Source: Candidatus Fischerbacteria bacterium RBG_13_37_8
Lineage (GTDB): Bacteria; Acidobacteriota; HRBIN11; MFGW01
Length of the DNA: 11,150 bases
Direction of reading: 5' to 3'
Assembly (NCBI GenBank): GCA_001780385.1
Contig: MFGW01000092.1
Span: 1-11,150 of the forward strand
This document shows positions 7,491 to 11,150 of this stretch, in pieces. The translations under genes and the position numbers were made by a program. Numbering within the stretch: position 1 is the stretch's first letter; the number at the start of each line of letters is the position of its first letter. The notes beneath the pieces are model-generated. The model searched no databases and had not been told where the DNA came from. It was given only the letters and a program-made list of their open reading frames with translations.

Positions 7491-8251
7491 TGGAAATAAT
7501 TGATATAACGGTTCATACATTGAGCCGGCCTGCCAATATTGCAATATGCCAAAAAAAGCTTGGTTCTTTTCTTAATGATGAAGAAAAGGAAGCTATGCAT
7601 AATTTTAATCCTCATTTTCTTTGCTTACCGGAACTTTTTTTTGTGAATGACAATATGAAAAATTATACTGATGCTTCGCAATTTCATAATGAAGGAAAAG
7701 AATATTTACGGGTACTTTCATTACAATTAATGACAGTCGTTATAGGAGGCACCCTGATTCTGAAAGAAAATAATAACTTTAAAAGTATAAGCTATGTTTT
7801 TGAAAAGGGAGAGGAGATAGGACATTATGCAAAAATTAATCTGACTGAAAATGAGAAGAGAAACGGCTTCGTAAAAGGCATAGGTCACTTTCACTTCAAA
7901 AGGAATAATCTGACATGCAGTATATTAATTTGCAATGATATTTTTTCTGAGCAAGGATTTCATTGGGCAAGGGAAAATAAGATAGATATTATCTTTATGC
8001 CTACCGGTTCCCCTTATAAACCAGCAGAAACAGTTGCAGAAAAATTCCAAAGGGATAATAATTTATATACAGCAATGGCAGAAATAAGTAATGGAGTTAT
8101 TGTGAAAGTTTGCGGGATAGGAACTGTATTTGAGCAGAGACTGCAGGGACGAAGCCTGCTTGCTTCCCCTAAAGGAATATTGTACCGTGTAGCGCCAGAA
8201 CAGGAGATGGAAGAACATATAATCGGATTATCGGTGAACAGTGGGCAGTAA
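7490..8251 (+). CDS. Carbon-nitrogen hydrolase, nitrilase superfamily
   Basis: The 253-residue cytoplasmic protein has the nitrilase-superfamily catalytic triad in order. E48 lies in LCLPELFF, K115 in HYAKINLTENE (112-122), and C148 in SILICNDIF (144-152). The segment before the cysteine and the IIFMPTGSP strand (167-175) after it fit the alpha-beta-beta-alpha sandwich. Members hydrolyse amides or nitriles, or transfer acyl groups to amines. The usual C-Y-D-x-R-F-P context is replaced by C-N-D-I-F-S, so this is not a close match to omega-amidase, N-carbamoyl-putrescine amidase or NAD synthetase types I know, and I give no substrate. The ATG overlaps the glycosyltransferase stop as TAATG, so translation is coupled and no separate ribosome binding site is needed. 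It is the last gene of the operon. Confidence 0.88.
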   Translation: MEIIDITVHTLSRPANIAICQKKLGSFLNDEEKEAMHNFNPHFLCLPELFFVNDNMKNYTDASQFHNEGKEYLRVLSLQLMTVVIGGTLILKENNNFKSISYVFEKGEEIGHYAKINLTENEKRNGFVKGIGHFHFKRNNLTCSILICNDIFSEQGFHWARENKIDIIFMPTGSPYKPAETVAEKFQRDNNLYTAMAEISNGVIVKVCGIGTVFEQRLQGRSLLASPKGILYRVAPEQEMEEHIIGLSVNSGQ

Positions 8252-8309
8252 TTCAGATATTGACTCGTATGCTTTATATATCATAAACCATGAAAATAAT
8301 GCGTTATTC

Positions 8310-8365
8310 TTTGCGAGTTCTGCTGTAGGGGCGGACCAATGTGTCCGCCCTTACGAAGCAATCCC
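8310..8365 (+). repeat. Degenerate repeat copy split by another palindrome
   Basis: TTTGCGAG (8310-8317) and GCAATCCC (8358-8365) resemble the left and right arms of the 39-bp unit found at 8374-8413, but lie 40 bases apart instead of the usual 15-17. Most of the gap is the GTAGGGGCGGAC palindrome at 8325-8354. I infer a copy of the unit into which the other palindrome inserted, with decay of the inner stem. Confidence 0.45.
8325..8354. repeat. 30-bp palindrome, GTAGGGGCGGAC type
   Basis: GTAGGGGCGGAC (8325-8336) and GTCCGCCCTTAC (8343-8354) pair over 12 positions with a single G-T wobble, around a 6-base loop CAATGT. It is much richer in G+C than its surroundings. As I recall, very similar GTAGGGGCGGACC-type palindromes are scattered in many bacterial genomes, which suggests a dispersed mobile repeat; that is from memory and not tested here. 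Confidence 0.75.
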
Positions 8366-8373
8366 GGCGGTTT

Positions 8374-8413
8374 TGTCATTGTGAGTTTGCCGGAGGCAAA
8401 CGTGACAATCCCT
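8374..8413 (+). repeat. Variable-stem palindromic repeat, copy A
   Basis: The arms TGTCATTGTGAG and CGTGACAATCCCT flank a perfect 7-bp stem GTTTGCC/GGCAAAC (8385-8391, 8395-8401) with loop GGA. The outer arms are themselves partly complementary, so the whole unit can fold into one imperfect hairpin. Copies B and C share the arms in opposite orientation but have different stem sequences. Confidence 0.85.
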
Positions 8414-8442
8414 GATGGATTATAAAAAGCAGAGTCCGTTGC

Positions 8443-8481
8443 GGATTATTACGTCCCGCTGACGCGGGACTCATAATGACA
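8443..8481 (-). repeat. Variable-stem palindromic repeat, copy B
   Basis: Read on the minus strand, the unit begins TGTCATTATGAG, matching copy A at 11 of 12 positions, and ends CGTAATAATCC, matching 9 of 11. The inner stem is GTCCCGC/GCGGGAC (8453-8459, 8464-8470), a perfect 7-bp helix with a 4-base loop and a sequence unlike those of copies A and C. Confidence 0.8.
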
Positions 8482-8489
8482 ATGTCATA

Positions 8490-8528
8490 AGAGATTGCCA
8501 CGCTTTGCTTTGCAAAGCTCGCAACGAC
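8490..8528 (-). repeat. Variable-stem palindromic repeat, copy C
   Basis: Read on the minus strand, this 39-base unit begins GTCGTTGCGAG and ends CGTGGCAATCTCT. It aligns without gaps to copy A (8375-8413), with 20 of 24 outer-arm positions identical but only 7 of 15 inner ones. The inner stem is GCTTTGC/GCAAAGC (8502-8508, 8512-8518). The distal end overlaps a further perfect palindrome, AACGACG-AAG-CGTCGTT (8523-8539), which ends 4 bases before the dipeptidase ribosome binding site. Confidence 0.85.
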
Positions 8529-8539
8529 GAAGCGTCGTT
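8523..8539. repeat. Hairpin just upstream of the dipeptidase ribosome binding site
   Basis: AACGACG (8523-8529) and CGTCGTT (8533-8539) form a perfect 7-bp stem with loop AAG. The AAAGGAGGT ribosome binding site starts at 8544. If transcribed, the hairpin would sit directly 5' of the ribosome site, where it could affect mRNA stability or translation; that role is inference. Confidence 0.6.
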
Positions 8540-8556
8540 TTACAAAGGAGGTTTAT

Positions 8557-9780
8557 ATGAAAAAACAAGGAATCATTTATATTGCCTTGCTTATTATTTT
8601 TGGGATTGGTCTCATTCACGGAGAAGATATAGATAAGAAATTATGGCAGAAAGCGCTTGAAATCCATCAGCATGCATTAGTAATCGATACACATTGTGAT
8701 ACACCAATGATTATGATGAATGAAAATATTGATATAGGGAAGAGAAATGATAAGGGAGATTTTGATTTGATCCGGATGAAGGAAGGAGGTGTCGATGCTA
8801 TTTTTTTTGCGGTCTTTGTATCCAATGATATGGATGAAAAACAACCTTCAAAAATTGCGCTCGAAACAATAGATGAAATCTATCGCCAGGTTGGAGCATA
8901 CCCGGAACTTACTGAAATTGCATACTCGACACAGGATATTAAAAAATTACATAAGACGGCAAAGAGAGCCATTCTCATAGGAATGGAGAATGGAGGTCCG
9001 GTTGAAGGAAGCTTACCATTACTGCGAATTTTTTATCGTCTTGGAGTACGTTATATTACTCTGACACACAGCAACAATAATCATATTAGTGATTCTTCTA
9101 CGGCGAAAGAACCTAAATGGAATGGATTAAGCGAATTTGGGAAAGAAGTAGTAAAGGAAATGAATGATCTTGGAATGATTATTGATGTTTCACATATTTC
9201 TGATAAAGCTTTTTATGATGTAATAGAACAGTCACGTGTTCCTGTAATTGCATCACATTCCTGCGTGCGGGCTCTGTGTGATGTTCCAAGAAATATGTCA
9301 GACGATATGATTAAAGCGTTGGCAAAAAATGGAGGAGTAATACAAATAAATTTCTTTTCAGGATTTCTTGATAAGGAATTCTATGACAAATCAGAGGAAA
9401 TTCGCAGAAAATATAAACCAGAGATGGAAGCATTAAAAGAAAAGTATAAAGATGACAGAAAGGGGTATTGGGCGGAAGCAGTAAAATTGTGGAGAAAAGA
9501 TGCTCCACCGGCTCCTGAAATAGAAACACTTATCGATCACATTGAATTTGTCATTAAATTAGCGGGGATTGATCATGTGGGTTTAGGCTCTGATTTTGAT
9601 GGAGCAGGCAGTTTTCCAACAGGTCTGGAAGATATTTCTGGATTTCCCTTAATCACCTATCATCTTCTTAAAAGAGGCTACACTGAATCTGATATTAAAA
9701 AAGTACTGGGAGAAAATTTCATGCGAATATTTGAGAAGGTAGAAAAAGGAAAAAAAGGGAAGACAGGTGGCTCGAAGTGA
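8557..9780 (+). CDS. Exported membrane-dipeptidase-like metallopeptidase, family M19
   Basis: The 407-residue protein has a signal peptide (KK, hydrophobic about 5-20, likely cut after the HG at 21-22). The full M19 (renal dipeptidase) zinc site is present: H46-x-D48 in DTHCDTP, bridging E144 in GMENGG, H213 in DVSHIS, H234 in ASHS, and catalytic D346 in GLGSDFDG. These enzymes cleave dipeptides, including D-amino-acid-containing ones, with two zinc ions. Export suggests peptide scavenging in the periplasm or at the surface. A perfect AAAGGAGGT (8544-8552) sits 4 bases before the ATG. No clear promoter is visible in the repeat island upstream. A charged insert at about 272-315 lies between the second histidine and the final aspartate motif. 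The lysine-rich tail (393-407) is encoded partly by a terminator hairpin and its A-tract. Family assignment is secure; the exact substrate is not. Confidence 0.95.
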   Translation: MKKQGIIYIALLIIFGIGLIHGEDIDKKLWQKALEIHQHALVIDTHCDTPMIMMNENIDIGKRNDKGDFDLIRMKEGGVDAIFFAVFVSNDMDEKQPSKIALETIDEIYRQVGAYPELTEIAYSTQDIKKLHKTAKRAILIGMENGGPVEGSLPLLRIFYRLGVRYITLTHSNNNHISDSSTAKEPKWNGLSEFGKEVVKEMNDLGMIIDVSHISDKAFYDVIEQSRVPVIASHSCVRALCDVPRNMSDDMIKALAKNGGVIQINFFSGFLDKEFYDKSEEIRRKYKPEMEALKEKYKDDRKGYWAEAVKLWRKDAPPAPEIETLIDHIEFVIKLAGIDHVGLGSDFDGAGSFPTGLEDISGFPLITYHLLKRGYTESDIKKVLGENFMRIFEKVEKGKKGKTGGSK

Positions 9781-9791
9781 ACCACCTGTCT
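9761..9791. terminator. Shared hairpin terminator between convergent genes
   Basis: AGACAGGTGG (9761-9770) pairs perfectly with CCACCTGTCT (9782-9791), a 10-bp stem whose loop holds the dipeptidase stop codon TGA (9778-9780). On the minus strand it is followed by a T-rich run (complement of the A-rich stretch 9741-9760), giving a good intrinsic terminator for the gene ending at 9810. On the plus strand the downstream bases are only AT-rich, so termination there would be weaker. Confidence 0.75.
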
Positions 9792-9809
9792 GAACTCATA
9801 TAATTCAAT

Positions 9810-11150
9810 TTAGGGACAGGGGATGCGATTCTGCGGGAAGCAAGGAGTAGTTGCTGCTGGGCGTGAAACAGCGCTGGAATTAAAACCGTAGCCGCCTTCC
9901 TGTGTATTATTAGTTGGTACGATGAGATAGTAATAACTACCTGTTTCTGTGTTGATTGTTTGAGTTAAATCAGTTCCGCTATCACACATGAATCCTGTAT
10001 GATCATAGGTTCCCGTAACAAGACTGGCAAGGGTTCCACGGTAAATTGCATAATGAATTATGCCAGGTTGGTTATCGCAAGAATCACCCCATGTGAGAAG
10101 AAGCTGTGAAGCGCCTGATTTTGAAATAGTCAATGGAATACCTGGTATTAAATTACCATCCGGTGTTTCTGCAATACCAGAAGTAACAGCAGTAATATTC
10201 AGTGTGTAGTTAATCGAGTTGGCTATTTGTGTAGAATTAGGTTTGAAGATGAGCAAGCCATAATAACCAGCAGCAGCAGGCGTAAAGGTAAAGGTTTCCG
10301 CAACATTGGCACCATTTGCATTAACCCATGTACCGGGGATTGCATTTGCGAGTGTGAAGTACTGAGCTGTGTAATCAATAAGAGCTATTGCGATATCGCC
10401 GCCGGCAGGAGTAACCGTGAATGACCATGTTGTGCCGAGATCAGCGGAATCGAAGGATATTTCTTCAATTGCTACTACTCCGTTGGTTGTAATGTTACCG
10501 GTTGTGCCGGTCGAAGGCACCGATACTACTGCTCCGGATAGGTTTTTGTGAATTGAGTAATTGCCGGTATACGGGGTATTGGAAGCTTGAATAGTACCAA
10601 GCCACCATGTAGCTGTCGTTGACTGGTTCCGGTTAATGCCGATAATTTCAACTTCACCAATTGTACCTGTACTTGACGAGGTGACGTTGGTCTCAAATCC
10701 CGTAGTTGAGCCGGTGTAATCATTGTGCAGACGTGTGTCGTAATTAGAAGTGCTTACCTGAGGAAGAATACCAACGGCGCCCCAATAATTAATTCCACCA
10801 GTTGGTACTACAGAAAATTCATAACCATCGCAGTTGTACCAGAAGTATCCGGTTGAATTTCTATCAGGAGGAGCAGTAGAAAGAAATGGTGAATTATCTG
10901 CAAGAATCATCGGTGACCAGTTGTATTGTGCGTAGTGTGTATTATCGGTTTCATTGCTTTCTGCGTAGTTATTATTAGCATCTACGAAGAGACCGAATGT
11001 GTGTTTTCCGCCTTTGAGGGAACCTGCAAGGGTATTATTGGTGTCGAGTGCAGTATTGCCAGCAGGAAGAGAGGTATAGGTGACATCTTCGAGTGTAACA
11101 TCATCGAGCAGGTAGCGAATCTGGAAAGAGGTTGTAACAGCGTTAGGACC
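9810..11150 (-). CDS. Large secreted/cell-surface protein with CARDB, PPC-like and C-terminal FN3-like domains (N-terminus cut by window edge)
   Basis: The frame is open from the right edge to the stop at 9812-9810, giving 446 visible residues; the ATG at 10910 is internal. Visible residues about 1-70 read as a CARDB domain (SFQIRYLLDD, SLPAGNTALDT, KGGKHTFGLFVDANNNYAESNETDN). A PPC/beta-sandwich-like stretch follows, rich in T, S, N and G, with YDTRLHNDYTGS and FTFTPAAAGYYGLLIFKPN segments. The C-terminal domain (about 9813-10130) is FN3-like, with LTWGDSC, YAIYRGTLASL, MCDSG, YYYLIVPTNNTQEGGYG, VSRPA and a final CFPQNRIPCP. Several cysteines could form disulfides. Such proteins act outside the cell in adhesion or as carriers of catalytic domains; any catalytic part would be upstream of the window. 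No sortase or Por-type sorting tail is evident. The gene is less AT-rich than the operon genes on its left. Confidence 0.85.
   Translation of the reverse strand, partial: GPNAVTTSFQIRYLLDDVTLEDVTYTSLPAGNTALDTNNTLAGSLKGGKHTFGLFVDANNNYAESNETDNTHYAQYNWSPMILADNSPFLSTAPPDRNSTGYFWYNCDGYEFSVVPTGGINYWGAVGILPQVSTSNYDTRLHNDYTGSTTGFETNVTSSSTGTIGEVEIIGINRNQSTTATWWLGTIQASNTPYTGNYSIHKNLSGAVVSVPSTGTTGNITTNGVVAIEEISFDSADLGTTWSFTVTPAGGDIAIALIDYTAQYFTLANAIPGTWVNANGANVAETFTFTPAAAGYYGLLIFKPNSTQIANSINYTLNITAVTSGIAETPDGNLIPGIPLTISKSGASQLLLTWGDSCDNQPGIIHYAIYRGTLASLVTGTYDHTGFMCDSGTDLTQTINTETGSYYYLIVPTNNTQEGGYGFNSSAVSRPAATTPCFPQNRIPCP

Larger units (their letters stand above)
8252..8556. other. Gene-free palindromic repeat island
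   Basis: These 305 bases between the amidohydrolase and the dipeptidase hold no credible open frame and no tRNA-like fold. They contain at least six inverted repeats packed between 8325 and 8539. Four belong to, or appear to descend from, one repeat family listed separately. A small extra hairpin, TCCG-TTG-CGGA, lies at 8435-8445. Positions 8252-8309 are AT-rich with no clear element: a TTGACT at 8260-8265 has no -10 at proper spacing. I see no convincing terminator T-tract after the upstream operon, so the hairpins may serve to stop or stabilise its transcript. Confidence 0.8.

Noticed and set aside
8260..8290. Promoter for the dipeptidase at TTGACT (8260-8265)
   Set aside because: The nearby TATA-like hexamers lie only 11-13 bases away, too close for a sigma70 promoter, and the one at 16 bases (CATAAA) is poor.
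8310..8540. CRISPR array in the repeat island
   Set aside because: The units differ in orientation, their centres rather than spacers vary, spacing is irregular and no cas gene is nearby.
9810..10910. Treating the ATG at 10910 as the start of the surface protein
   Set aside because: The frame stays open to the right edge and the 80 upstream codons read as a CARDB domain, so the ATG is internal.

Overview
This AT-rich window looks like chromosomal DNA of a Gram-negative, probably anaerobic bacterium. The supporting signs are a secreted tetraheme c-type cytochrome, a biotin carboxylase with a separate biotin carrier protein of the propionyl-CoA/methylmalonyl type, a fused DHH-CBS-tRNA nucleotidyltransferase, and a large CARDB/PPC-like secreted protein. 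Similar gene mixes occur in uncultured FCB-group and related candidate phyla (Cloacimonadota or WOR-3-like lineages) and in Geobacter-like deltaproteobacteria. The sequence alone does not settle the phylum.

Layout. Positions 1-1682 (minus, cut by the left edge) hold a DHH/DHHA1-CBS-CBS-tRNA nucleotidyltransferase. A divergent sigma70-type promoter (1809-1837) drives a tetraheme cytochrome c554-like gene (1877-2329), which is closed by a strong intrinsic terminator. Two bases after that terminator's T-tract starts a secreted zinc-dependent phospholipase C/P1-nuclease-like protein (2387-3109). A second good promoter (3132-3160) precedes a tight six-gene plus-strand run from 3190 to 8251: biotin carboxylase, biotin carrier protein, a DUF721/DciA-like protein, a two-helix membrane protein with a GDQW motif, a GT4 glycosyltransferase, and a nitrilase-superfamily amidohydrolase. 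Spacings in this run are -1 to 20 nt, so it is probably one operon, although its members belong to different pathways.

Positions 8252-8556 are a gene-free island of palindromic repeats. I recognise three copies of one roughly 39-bp unit: one on the plus strand and two on the minus strand. Their outer arms are conserved, but the inner 7-bp stem has a different, self-complementary sequence in each copy. A fourth, degenerate copy appears to be split by a second palindrome family. After the island come an exported M19 (renal-type) dipeptidase (8557-9780) and, converging on it, the 3' part of a large secreted protein (9810 to the right edge, minus). One hairpin at 9761-9791 can serve as terminator for the convergent pair.

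How the genes fit together. The carboxylase pair should form the biotin-dependent half of an acyl-CoA carboxylase or decarboxylase, but no carboxyltransferase subunit is present here. The remaining genes look like housekeeping and envelope functions. I do not see a defence system, prophage, CRISPR array or other clearly new multi-gene system. The least ordinary part is the variable-stem repeat island.
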